DNA of 64,000 bases from Chloranthus sessilifolius (lineage: Eukaryota > Streptophyta > Magnoliopsida > Chloranthales > Chloranthaceae): positions 86,528,646-86,592,645 of the forward strand of contig CM037585.1 in assembly GCA_021018995.1 (NCBI GenBank). Reading direction: 5' to 3'. Positions 9,911-21,075 of this stretch are shown piece by piece. The notes under the pieces were generated by a model, which saw only the letters and a list, made by a program, of their open reading frames with translations, did not search any database and was not told the origin of the DNA. Position numbers and translations under genes: made by a program. Position 1 is the stretch's first letter. Each line of letters opens with the position of its first letter.

Positions 9911-12362
9911 ATGGGGAAAGCTGAAAAATCATTGGCTGCAATGTTCCTGAAGTCTTCTGCTAAAAAAGTTAGCAAACCTCCACAAAAGGAAAAGTCAAAA
10001 CCTCAGCCAAAAGGAAACTGTCGATGGATAAAGCTGATAAAATTGAGAAAGGGAAGAAGGTTAGACATGAGGAACCCATCCCAGTAGCTGACCTTAGTTC
10101 TGAGCCTGAGCTTCCTCCTCTCCCTAAGCATTTGGTACTGCCAAACCCTTTCGTTGAAGCTCATAAGCTGATCCCAGAGCTTATCGTTGATGAAACCTTT
10201 TTCTTGAACAAACCTGAATGTAAGCTATCCTTGAACTACATCAGGGATGCTTCACTGAGAAATATCCTAACCCCGCTTCCAGAGAAAATCTATCCAAGAA
10301 TGGTGAGATTATGGTATCAAAACATGGTAAAAGTGATTGAGAAGGATGCTGATGTCCCTACTCTTGTAATTTTCATTGATGATTGTGATTTAACAGTCAC
10401 TTATGAAGACATTGGAAATGCCTTGGGGATCCCATTTCAACATGATCCGGCTGGTCCTTTGGCTGCACCAGAGACAACTTCTTTTAGAGAAATGGCTGCA
10501 CATCTAACCCAAGGCATAGTTGGAACTGGGCAGTCCATCATGAGGAGAGACTTAGCACCTCAATTTTTGCTGATGTATTCCATTTTGAGGGGATGTTTTT
10601 ATGTCACTGGGCACGACCCTCTTTCATTTCTCTAAGGGGCAATTCTTCAATGCCCCTATGCTAATTTTTGAAGCCATGGCTGACATCAGTGCCAAGATGA
10701 AGAAGGAGCAAAAAATAGCTGGAATACCATTTGGTAGGCTGATCACAGCCCTACTAAGAGCCAAATTTGACATTGATGAGCAAGAGCCATTTGAGATTGT
10801 CTCCCCTCACGCTTTTGGGAAGAGGGCTTAGACTAGAAGCCAAACCATGTTGAATAGAATGAGGGAAGAGGTTGAGCCAGCCCCTGCAGCTGCCATTGAA
10901 CCTGCTATACCTGAACCAGCCCCTGCAGCTGCCCAAGAATTTGCTATACCAGACCCTGAGGTGCCCAGCTCTTTAGCTGCACCTATTTCACTTGCAGCTG
11001 ACATTGAACAAGCCGTCATTCCTGAGGTGACCAGCTCTTCAGCTGCACCCATTGTTGAAGAGGTCATCATCTTACCCACTTCACCTAGCACAGCTCCTAT
11101 TCCTTCACCCATTCCAGCAGTCCCATCACTCATAACCACCATAATCCCAATTGCAGACTCTCCCTGTACACCAACCACTCCAGCCATACTCACACCACCA
11201 ATTTCCCCTAACACTGTCTAAGATATGGCCATAGATTTTGTTGAACAATCTCTTAGCACTCCCCTTCTCCAAAGCTTCTCAGGTTCACCTGCTCATTCAA
11301 CTCATACACCTGAAATCACTCATACCCCTGACCCTGAGATATTCACAACAGAGGCCTATTCATCGTTGATGGGAGCTATCTTGGAGAACATTGGACTTGA
11401 ATCTGTACCTATACCTGACCCTTCTCATTTCACCCATTTGGCTACTTCCCCCTTTACAGCCATTTCACCCATTGCCCCTCAACCATCTACATCAATTTTA
11501 CTAGCCCCTACTTTGCATACGACACCCACACCTGACACAATTAGCCAAATCTTTACCTTTCTCAAATCCATCCAAGCCTAACTACAGATCAACACAGACA
11601 ACCAGTCTGTGACAAATTCCATTCTCCAAACCTTGGCCTCCACATCCCAAACAACCACCTTAGCCACTGTACCTTCTGTTTCTGACCAAGCAACCCAAAC
11701 AGATCCAGAGGTAATAGTTTTAGATCCCATCCCCACTGTCTGACCATGCTACCCAATTCGAACCTGAGGCAATACTTTTGGATTCACATACACCCACCCT
11801 TAATGTCTCTGCTCAAGCCACCCAAACTGACCCTGAACTAGTGCTTGTAGATTCCTCTACCCCTTCCTCCACTGCTGGAATACATTTGGTCCCCTACCAC
11901 TCCATTCCCATCCCACGTTTTGCCACTCTTAAAAGGGCTATGGAACATAACCCTTACATCTTTCGCGACGTTCTTAAGGGGATTGCCGATTTCCACACTT
12001 ACATCAAAACCCCTTATGAAGACCAGATTCGAAAACTGGAGCTGTTTATGAAATTTGAAAGAGAGAAGATGCAGGACCTGTTGGGCCAAACTTTTCAGAT
12101 GGTTAGGAGTGAACAACACAAAGTTACCATGTTGCAAGCACAGCTTGAACAAGAAAAATTGAGGGCTGCTAGACTTGAAAAATATATTGGCCTCACAAAA
12201 AATATCAAATCTGAGGAATACACCGAGCTGCAAGCCACAATCCAGGAGAAGGCCAAATCGAGTTCAGACTCCAATACTGACTCAAGTTCTGACTCTAACA
12301 GTGATTCTAGTTCTGATCCCATTGAACCCACTTATGATACAAACTTTGACCCCAGTTATTAA
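9911..12362 (+). pseudogene. Athila ORF3 ('putative plant transposon protein' type)
   Basis: The accessory ORF that Athila elements carry after pol, often called env-like. Start chosen at ATG 9911 (MGKAEKSLAAMFLK). A frameshift near 10020 moves to the frame opening at 10024. The N-terminal third (PFVEAHKLIPELIVDETFF, YPRMVRLWYQNM, VTYEDIGNALGIPF) resembles the domain annotated as putative plant transposon protein. The middle (10850-11580) is Pro/Ala/Thr-rich low complexity. The end (11900-12362) has a coiled coil (EREKMQDLLGQTF, LEQEKLRAARLEKYI) and an acidic Ser-Asp tail. There are frameshifts near 10020, 10600 and 11750, and stops after KRA, SPNTV and KSIQA that fit CAG/CAA-to-TAG/TAA changes. 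No convincing signal peptide or membrane span was seen, so an envelope role is not supported. Confidence 0.82.
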
Positions 12363-14126
12363 TACATTGTACATGTTTGTTTTGTTGGGTCTGTAGTATG
12401 TAATGCCTGTTTTCTGTTAACTTTTGTTAAATTGTAATTCCTGTGCATTTCTTTTCTGCTCTGTCAATATGATTTCTATTTTTTTTTGTTCTTTTCTTTG
12501 CTTATGCACTTCGGACCAGTGAGGACATTGCTCACCATAGGTTTGGGGGTGTAACAGAATTACCAATAGTTTAGTTAACATCAGTGCAGCTTATGATCAT
12601 AGCAGAATTTTTGAAGATGAAGTAATTTCACACCTGTTGTTTTGAAAAATGAGGAAGTTAAAATTTTTTAAAATTAATTTCCTAATGTAATTCTAATACT
12701 TTCATAAAGTGAATGTCAGAAAATTTTCAAAAGAAGATTGATGTTTTAGTAAACCTAAAAAGAGAGAAAACAGTGATGATATACCTCAGGATTTTGATAG
12801 AAAACCACACCTAGTGAGATTTGGGTCTGCTGAAATGGATTCTTTGGAGATATGAATTGGCAATTTTTTCTGCTCTAGGGACTGTTTGAACCTGCTTACT
12901 ATCACTAGAAGTTACACATATCCAAATTGAAATAACTTGACAGCAATCATGATATTAAAGACATGATGTAAGGCCTCCTTTTGGACAGTTTGAACTTCAA
13001 AAAGCCCCACCTTTTAAAACTGCCTTTGATACACACCATTTGAGCTTGATAAATCCAAGATTTCTTTGAAACCTCATCAACCTCATTTAGCCTAACCCTC
13101 ACTCTGAGAATTCAGAAGGCAAAGGAAAGAAAGCTGAAGAAAGGAGAGTTGGGTAACAGTTTGGTAAAAAGAAAAAAAAATTGAAGGCAATGATGTATCA
13201 GCAGAAGAAATGTGGCATTCCAGTCAATGTTGCTTTGAAAAAAAAAAAAAAAGAGAGGAAAAAGGAAAAGTCATTTCATTGGAAATTTGAAAAAAAAAAA
13301 GAGAAAAAGATGGCCACTTTGGCTCTGAAAATTCAAAGAAGAAGATGAAATTATGCTGATTTAAAGAAAGTATGTCTATCACCTCTGCACCTTGACAGAC
13401 TTCTTATTTTTAAACTCCATTTCACCCCTCTATTCTTGATAAATTTCACCCATAAGCCACATTACAACCCAAGTTAAAGTCCTTACTGATCAAAGATGGA
13501 TTGAGCTGTCACATGGAGATAAGGATTTGTGTAATCTATGGTGAAAAGAGCAGTAAATTCAGAACTAAAAAGCAATGCCTATGCTCCTGCTTACAGTCCT
13601 ATTTGAGGGCTGTAACTGCTCTTGAGCTGTGTGAAATAGTACAACCCTCCTACCTGCATGTTGAGTGAAAACCCTGGTGAGAGTTGGGTTTGAAATCAAC
13701 TTATTTGGGGTAACATCATAGCAGGATTCTCAAATAGAAGGCAAGCTTTTCATTAATTTTTCTTGTAAAAACTTTTTGACACAAACTAAGTGAATTATAA
13801 AAGGAATTACAACAGAATTTTAGTTTTGAACTGATAGTTTCTTGAGATTCCTCTTACAGCCTGACTGATGCAGGTGTGAATAATCTGATTGGATGAAAGT
13901 CTGCTTTAACAGAACTGCATTGATATTAACTGATTTATTGGAGAAGTTTGTGGGTACCTTCACTGAAAACCCTCAGGAGACTTCACTCCACTAGGGATCA
14001 CCTAGGGGTTCAAAAGGCTTGTTGCATATGCTAAATGCAACTGTGCTCCCTACATAAATGGCTTTTTCATTCTATTTCTAAATTTTGTCTTTGCTCAGGG
14101 ACTAGCAAAGGTTAGGTTTGGGGGTT
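12363..14126 (+). other. 3' noncoding region of element 2
   Basis: About 1.76 kb without a credible ORF. It holds a polypurine-like GGTTTGGGGGTG at 12540-12551, A-rich runs around 13170-13310, and a second G-rich tract (GGTTTGGGGG) at 14115-14124 directly before the 3' LTR, which is the better candidate for the plus-strand primer. Confidence 0.65.
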
Positions 14127-14390
14127 TGTTGAGAACTGGAAAATACCATTTTCCACCCCTTAACCTGAGTCTTGATAGACCTTTGAGAGTACTAAATAAG
14201 TGTTTTTAGCGTTTGTTTTATAGCTAACAATAAAGGCAGGCTTAACCCTAAAAGCAGCTTAAAAGTGCCAAAAAGATGATGACTCATGCGAATCTAGTGG
14301 AAGAAGGAGAAGGGACAAACTCACTGGCTGGCAAAATGCCTAAACTAAAGAGGACAAAGGCCTGATCTAAACCTGGAAAGAGGTTTAGAG

Positions 14391-14620
14391 CTATTCGAAT
14401 AGAAGAATGCATTACAGAATGCTTTTCGAAAAGAACCTGAACTTTTTGAAAAGAACCTGAACTTTTCGAAAAGATCTAAAAGCTCCAGGCTTAATTTTCG
14501 AAGAGCACCTAAACTCTTCGAAAGGATTTCCGACCTATTCGAAAAGAAGAGAACTCCTTGCAAACAGCACGAGAACTGTGTGAAAAGAGCTTCAGAAGTC
14601 ACAGTATCTTGCGAAAAGTT
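14391..14620. repeat. TTCGAA motif cluster in LTR of element 2
   Basis: Six or more TTCGAA cores (14394, 14436, 14464, 14496 and around 14517 and 14538), commonly in the context GAACTTTTCGAAAAG, plus decayed copies (cttttTgaaaag, tgcgaaaag). It lies in U3, about 450-600 bp upstream of the TATA box. Confidence 0.82.
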
Positions 14621-14857
14621 CTCCAAACTGTGTGAAATGGCATTCTGAAGATTCCCAGCATCTGCAAGGGTAATTCAGTAATCTCTACACGCACCCCAAT
14701 GCATTTAAAAACCCAGGGACATTTCAAAAGATTCTGAGCATGAACCAAAGGCATATTCCACCCCATGTGAACACCCGAAGATGAAATTACTTGGCGGGAA
14801 CTTCTAGAAGCTCTAACAGATTTTTGAATTATATAATATAATTGATGCTTCTGTCAT

Positions 14858-15002
14858 CTGATTGGCTGAACCAGATCAAGCAGTTCTGATTGGCCAAAAC
14901 AGATCTGGATCCTTGTGCTCGACTCCTATTGGTTGATACAAATCTAACCAATTCTGATTGGTTGATACACATCTGAGCTAGACTTGGGGAAAACTATAAA
15001 TA
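14858..15002 (+). promoter_or_regulatory. LTR core promoter: four CCAAT boxes and TATA (element 2)
   Basis: Four ATTGG (inverted CCAAT) sites in CTGATTGGYTGA-like repeats between about 14858 and 14965, followed by TATAAATA at 14995-15002. Spacing is normal for a plant pol II promoter. The solo LTR at 34397-36441 keeps a comparable ATTGG next to its TATA box. Confidence 0.75.
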
Positions 15003-16002
15003 GATGAACTATTTGCCCGATTTGGGCATCCATATTTTGAGTTTCATTTCTATTGCCCCATTTCCAACTCAGATAGCTTGTCTAAAACCTCTGTAATAGC
15101 CTAGCTTTTATCTGTACTTAAGAACTGTGAGATACTTGTGTAAATTCAAGTGAGAATTGTATTCAAGACTACAAATCCGAGAGTTGTTTAAGCTGTGCTC
15201 TGTAATTGTAATGGTGAATTTGAAAAGGTTGCTGTGAACCGTATGTTCTCAATTGGATTCGTGTTAAGGGTTCCCTGTGATCTCCTTATTTCATTAGATT
15301 CCTTTAGATTTACTGTTTTTAAAGCAATTTCCCTTAATTCATTATCCCTGTGAGAATTGGCGTTTGTAACCTAATTTCTCACAACATTTGTGGTAGTGTT
15401 TTTTTTGTTCTGAATCACGAATTCAAATTGAAGACTATTGGATGATCTATGTCTATTGAAGTGGACAGACCATAGCCATAAGTCCAACTTAACTTCAATC
15501 CTTGAGTTGGATTACTTTCTCTTGCATCTGTGTTGGTAGCCAGATGAAGATTGGATAATATCTCATTTGCTTTACATTTATTCTCATTCTGCAATCAAGT
15601 ACTAAATTGAAGTTAGAAATTATTTCTCCATTCTTAGTAATTTATATCAAATCTCCCCAACTCGGATCTGGATCATTTAGTTTTAATTTTTACTTTTATC
15701 ATTTAGTTAATGTGACAAATTCAACCTCCCATCTTATGTGCTTTGTAGATAGGATCAGAGGTCAGATCTGGTAGCTCAGATCTGAAGGTTTATCTTATAT
15801 TTTAAATCAATTCCCTGTAGATGATCTTTTACTCACTTACATTTAAAACTTGCTACAATTGGCCCTGATCTTGCAGGCTAATTATGTTCTCTCTGTGTTG
15901 ATATTTTCTTATTCTTTTGAATTTTCCAAATTCAGTACAATTCATCATTTGTAAGTCTGTTTTCAAAACATAAATAAATCATGCACACTAACAACAGCAA
16001 CA

Positions 16003-17588
16003 TATGCCTCCGGTGATACTTGTATAACTTTTGGGTTATGAATAAAGAGGCATTTTTTTGTTATGTTCGTTTATTCATTTTAACTTATTTAATGGATTAG
16101 TTGGATTTATCTGATTTGTTTGACTTAGTTTTCATTTATCTTAGAGTTTTAAGATTCATTCCAAATTTATTCAGGGCTTATCCCGAGGTTACTTTGCTTT
16201 ATTGGGTTTGGTTTAGGGGGGTTCGCTTGGTTCTGTTTGGTTTGTTGGGGGCATTTTTTTTTGGTCCCAAACAAGTTAGGGTCTCACTTTAGAGTTTTTT
16301 TCTTGTTTAAAGTTTCTTTAAGCTTGTTAGTTTAAGGTTTGATTTAACTTGAGTTTTGGTCTTTTATTTGATTCAACATGAGACTAAAAAGTTGTGAGTT
16401 TTCAAATGTTTTAGATGGGTATTAAATGTTTAAATCCTATTGGTTTATCTAGGCTTGGAGAGATTAGCGTTTCTTAGGGGGTTAAGTGTTGTGTGATTAT
16501 TAGTTCATCTGAGTTTGTCTTAGATTGTGGGTTTTCAAAGGGGGTATATGCTTGGTTTAGATTTAATTAGATTGGAATGATTTAAAGGTGTGACACTTGT
16601 CATTTGGTAATTCAGGAGGTATAGTTTATAAATGTGTGAGCCAAAAGTTTTGGGTTTTTGTTGTTTTGAATCTTATTTCAAGTTTGGGGATTAAAAGTTT
16701 TGGGACATTTTTTTGTCAGACGTTTCCTTGTTCATTAATGTCTTTTCTTCCTTTCTTTTTTGTATCACGGGTGTTGGGCCCGAAGAGTTGTGCTTATTGA
16801 GTGGATGATTGAGAATGGACGGGATTGGGAATGCAGGGTAGCAGTCGAATTGTTGCCATGCTAAGGGAAGAGGGAAAGATAGGATTTTTATTTTCCCTAA
16901 TAAATCCGGATTCGTGCATTGCTTGAAGGTGTGGATTTTAAGTTTCTTGTTTTGAGTTGTATATTCAGAGGGTATGCCCTCGGTGTATTTTGTAATTATT
17001 TTACTTTTTTATGAAGTGATTATGATTTTAATTTCTTTTATAAATTCAGGTTTAGTTTGTTTTGTAGCTTATTTGATTTATTTTGAGTGCGAGGTTTACT
17101 TGTTTAATTTATTTATTTCGGATCGAGGCATGTTAGGGGCATTTTTTATTTTGACTTAGTTTGGGCTTAGTTGGAGTGTATGAACGGTGAGAATATTTTT
17201 CCTGTTTAGTTTCGCCTTAGTTGGGGTAAGTTTTTTTTTGTTTAGTTTTAGTTGGAGTGTGTAAACGGTGTCGGGATATATATTTTTTTTCAGTTTGGTC
17301 TTAGTCTGGAGCATTTTATTTTAGTTGTCGGGTGCATATTTCTTTAAGTATGAAAAGTTTTGGATCGGGCTCAACCAGGGCGTTGTTTAGGCTAATAATT
17401 AGCGTCAAAGATCACCCAATTTAGGCTTGTGAACGTGCTGTTCTGGGCATTTTTTTTAATGTTTCTGAGGAATTGCGCGCTTCACACCAAGCGCATAAAT
17501 TAATTGCGTGCAGAGAGTAGACGCACATTCAGAGCATCAGAACGTAATTAGGCACTAGTTTTCGATCATTTGATTGAATTAAACACAG
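16003..17588. other. T-rich region upstream of the C antisense gene
   Basis: No coding exon could be supported. The plus strand is T-rich, with repeated 'tttagttggagtgt' units around 17155-17310, as expected for promoter, UTR or long introns of the plus-strand gene that follows. At 17463-17515 there are GCGC-centred inverted repeats (tgcgcgctt / aagcgca). Earlier exons could be present but unrecognised. Confidence 0.45.
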
Positions 17589-19443
17589 GTTATCGGGTGC
17601 GTGTTTGGGGCGGACGCCCGAGAGTATGTGCAGTGGCTTGGTGCATTGGGTGGCGGGCGCCTCTTCACACCTTCCTTCCATGGGAATGGCTCTTTCGCGG
17701 TCGGTGGGCCAAAGTCAGCATCGGCTTTGAGGGAGAGGTTGGTTGCGTTGGAGCAGGGCCATCTTACCGAGAGCATGCGGGGGGCATTAGACGCCCTCCA
17801 TAGGGCGATGGAGAGGATGGGGTGTGCTCCTTGTCTAGATGAGGAGATGCTACACTCCTTAGCCTCCTCGATTGCTCAGGCTGGGGCAGCGGAGGATGAG
17901 TTGGGGGCTCGACTAGCAGAGACTCGACGGCTCCTGGTGAGTTAATTTATAGTTTTTTTTTTTTCCGTTTATGTATTGTGTCGACTTTGTCTTTCAGTTG
18001 TTCTAACATAGTTGTGGCATCTCATTTTGTTTTATTTTGGATAGTTTGAGAGGGAGGGTGAGGTTGCTCGTCAGGCGGTGATGATCGATTTGTTAAACAG
18101 TCAGCAGCAGGCCGGCCGAGAGGTAGAGGCCAGCCTAGGTCTGAGATTGATTGATTGGTGAGCGTCTTTACAAATATAATTTAGCATTGTTAGCATTTTG
18201 AGCTTACCAATTGATGTGTTCATTGTTATTCATAGAGAGCCGAGCTCGCTGCTGGAGGTCCCGTTCAGGCATTTTATCCATCTTCAGTTGCTTCCTCCAG
18301 TCGGGAGGATCCAGCAATGGCTCAGCTTCGGGTCGAGCTAGATCATTGGGTAAGTTCCATTCAATCTTTTATCTCATTTGTGTCATTATAGTAGTTCGTT
18401 GGGTGTTACTGTTTCGCTTTCTTAGTAGCTTACTAATATTATGAGATATTTCAGTGTCGGGTTGCAGAGGATCTTCAGGCGAGGGAGGCGACTGCTGCCT
18501 CTCTACGCCCAGAGAGTAGGGTATGGGTTTTTTTTTTTTGGATGTGGCATAATTCTGTTTAGATTATTTCATCTTTATTTTGCTCTAACATGTCTTGTGT
18601 TGGTTTGTTTGGTTCTCTGTGCAGGCTATTTCGAACTCCGCTCGCGAGGCTCCCCCTTAGGAGTCTGTTCCTATCCCTACTGAGGTATGTTTTAGTTATT
18701 GTGTTCATAGTTTATTTGTTATTATAGTATTTTCTGATATATTTATTTGTTGTTGTCGTAGCTGCTTACGTTCACTGTTCCTTTCGTGCCTCCTGCTGAT
18801 CCAGTGACTGTTGAGACTGTTGGGCGACTCCTGGAGGAGAGGCTGGATCTGGTATAATTCTTTCCTTTTCAAAGTTTCTTATTTTGTTCATGTATATATA
18901 TTAGTTTTCCTTTGACTTGGTGTGGTTATGCAGGTCCGTCAGCATGAGGAGGCGTGTCTAGAGGCGGCGTGGGCGCGCGCCACTCCTAAGGCGAGACGGA
19001 TCCTCGGGGAGACGCAGAGTCGGGAGGACCTGATCATTGAGATGATGGTCACACAGAGGACTCAGACCGAGGCATTAGAAGTGACATGTAGGACGACGTA
19101 GGTGGAGATGCAGGTGTCCTTAGATCGGTTGCAGTATCGTCTGACGAGGAGTGAGTGAGGGGTGCATAGGTTGGTTAGTCAGCTTGATGGCTCAGAGTCG
19201 AGGGCTACGGGTTCCTCAGCTGGATAGTCTCATCACAAGTCACATGATTTCTTCAGGGATGATGCTCGTAGGGATTCGGCCGTTCGTGATATTCTTGTAG
19301 GGTATCCTCCTCGTTCTCGATCGAGGCAGTCTGTTAGCCAGACGAGTGAGGGGGGTTTTGTAGCAAGGCCTCGTCGTCTAGAGGTTCCAAGGACTCCAGG
19401 TACAGGGATTGTGTTTTTAGAGGACCAGTCTACGGACCTCTGA
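17589..19443 (+). pseudogene. Antisense multi-exon coiled-coil gene of element C
   Basis: Seven exons with good GT-AG borders are read as 17589-17936, 18045-18157, 18236-18349, 18455-18520, 18625-18684, 18762-18851 and 18934-19443. The exons are GC-rich and the introns T-rich, a strong contrast. The product is helical and charged (RLVALEQGHLTESMRGALDA, RQHEEACLEAAW, RRILGETQSREDLIIEMM), likely coiled coil, with an Arg/Ser-rich end (PPRSRSRQSVSQTS). Stops at about 18658, 19098 and 19155 show decay. No PMD was found in these exons; one may lie upstream or be lost. I do not recognise a family beyond similarity of layout to gene alpha of A and B (long 3' series of short exons, ending opposite integrase). 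Confidence 0.65.
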
Positions 19444-21075
19444 GCTGATGATACTGGGGATAGCAGCGCTCGGCCATCCCAGTGACAGCGTAGGGAGTAG
19501 GGGTGTGTGTATGTATTTTCTGCATTGTGTGTGCATTGTATATATAGGGGGAAGCCCCTGGTGACAAGTGTAAAAAGAAAAGAGATTTTTTAGCATATAT
19601 AGAGAGATTTTTTGGTTTAGATGTACCTGATTGGTTCCTTTTCCTTTTAGTTACCTCTTGCGTCTACCTTTGCTTTTTTTTGCTTTAGCACCATCGATCG
19701 TCATTGGGACTTAGATGCTTCCTGAGTCGGCCCGGTGATGATTGAAGGTTGTTTCGTATCTGCACATGTGAGAGTAACGCTATTAGTAGTTTTTGTTCTC
19801 CCCCTTACTAGTTGTCAGATCAGAGTCTGGTAGCAAAAGATGGATATGTGCACTTTTTTTTTTTCTTTTTTTAAAATGACAATAATGCAACAGGGAAAGC
19901 AAACAGCTAAGATAGAAATACTAACAAAACAATAAAAATAAAAATGCCCCAGTGTAGGAGCGTGGTAGGATTGGCAGTATGATATCTTCAGTAGCACTTT
20001 TCGGATGGTAGCTTTGTCGTTCCTCATCTTCTTTGTGGACAAGCCAGCGCTTCTGATATGATTCTTCTTGTAATCCAAAAAAAAAGCTCCAACGTTAAGA
20101 TGCAATGGAGCTTTTCTAGGTTTTGAGATGAAAACCTTGGGGCTATAAGTAGTCATGGGTATCTGGTGAGTTAGTTTCGAAGAAAAGTTGACCGGTGCTG
20201 TCATCGAATCGGGGAGGTCTCTTTGATTAGGTCAGTTGTATACAGGGGTTCATCTCAGGGTGGTGGTCGTCTTATCCCGTGGTTATTAGAGAAAAGTATG
20301 GTAGGTATAGTAGGTGATTGCATCAGTCATCATTCATCAGTTTTCAATTTTATTTCTAGGAGCATCCTGTAAGGCTTCTTATTTATTGTCCGAAAATACA
20401 AATAGGAGAGGGGAGTAAGGCTCAGTGATATGGGGAATAGTTCGTATCTAATGCTTCCCAAAAGGGTTAGGTAACAATCTTTTTCTGAGAGGGATATGGG
20501 ATGCCATAATTGAGCTTCTTCGTCATATTTCTGTGCCATAAAAAATTTCACATTCTATGGTTAGCAGGAGTTTGTCCTCCTCCCGCCACCTTACGACAAC
20601 ATCTAGTAGTATGGAGACATCAGGGATGCCCTCGCAACTTGCTTATACAATTCTAGTAACGTTACTAGGGATGTCCTCACGATCTGCTTATACTTCCCTG
20701 GGCTCATTGACTTGTTCATCCGTCGTAATGGTCTCACTCAATTTTTGATATGTAAATATATATATTTTTTGAAAGCATCTTGCTAGCACAAGAATGACTT
20801 TTGATTGAACCTAACATCTTCATTTTTTTCTGCTCTAATGTCTCCTCCAATGGCGGGGGAAGGGAAATGAGGATTGGGTATTACTTATGCTTTGAAAGAG
20901 GTTAGATAGGTCACTAGTTCTTTAATCAGATTGCCTGAGTGAGAAAAGGTGGGCAATAAATCGAAGGTCTTAAGGATATTCTGAGAATTGAAGGCGTACG
21001 ACTAATAAATGGGTCGTGACGACTATGGGAGTGATAAGTATAAGTATTTAACCATGAGATGTGATGATCACAGGG
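19444..21075. other. Intergenic region between convergent gene and integrase of C
   Basis: About 1.6 kb with only short chance ORFs. It contains 'tatatatagg' near 19540 and A/T-rich tracts. It corresponds in position to 41209-42612 of A and 60254-61635 of B, where the two convergent transcription units end. Nothing else identified. Confidence 0.5.

Larger units (their letters stand above)
8750..16002 (+). mobile_element. Athila-type element 2, 3' portion
   Basis: Starts mid-integrase at the insertion point of element 1 and continues through ORF3 to the 3' LTR. Its 5' LTR, gag and most of pol must lie left of the window, beyond element 1. Integrase residues are closely similar to element 1, so the two belong to the same lineage, but their LTR motif clusters differ (TTCGAA here, CGCG in element 1). 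Confidence 0.9.
14127..16002 (+). repeat. 3' LTR of element 2 (1,876 bp)
   Basis: Starts TGTTGAGAACTGG after the G-rich tract and ends GCAACA at 16002, the same TGTT...AACA ends as element 1. The start 'aaaataccat tttccacccc ttaac' is shared with the other Athila LTRs. Near the end, 'gtcagatctgg' and a 'aacttgctacaat' block align loosely with element 1's LTR end. The flank 16003-16007 (TATGC) is the predicted target duplication; its partner is outside the window. Confidence 0.85.

Noticed and set aside
10828..11214. Met/Gly/Ala-rich minus ORF
   Set aside because: Complement of the Pro/Ala/Thr-rich linker of ORF3.
9911..12362. ORF3 as a functional envelope gene
   Set aside because: No signal peptide, no membrane span visible, and several frameshifts and stops.
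19815..20204. 129-residue minus ORF next to C
   Set aside because: Lys-rich low complexity ending in a T-tract complement; no family resemblance.
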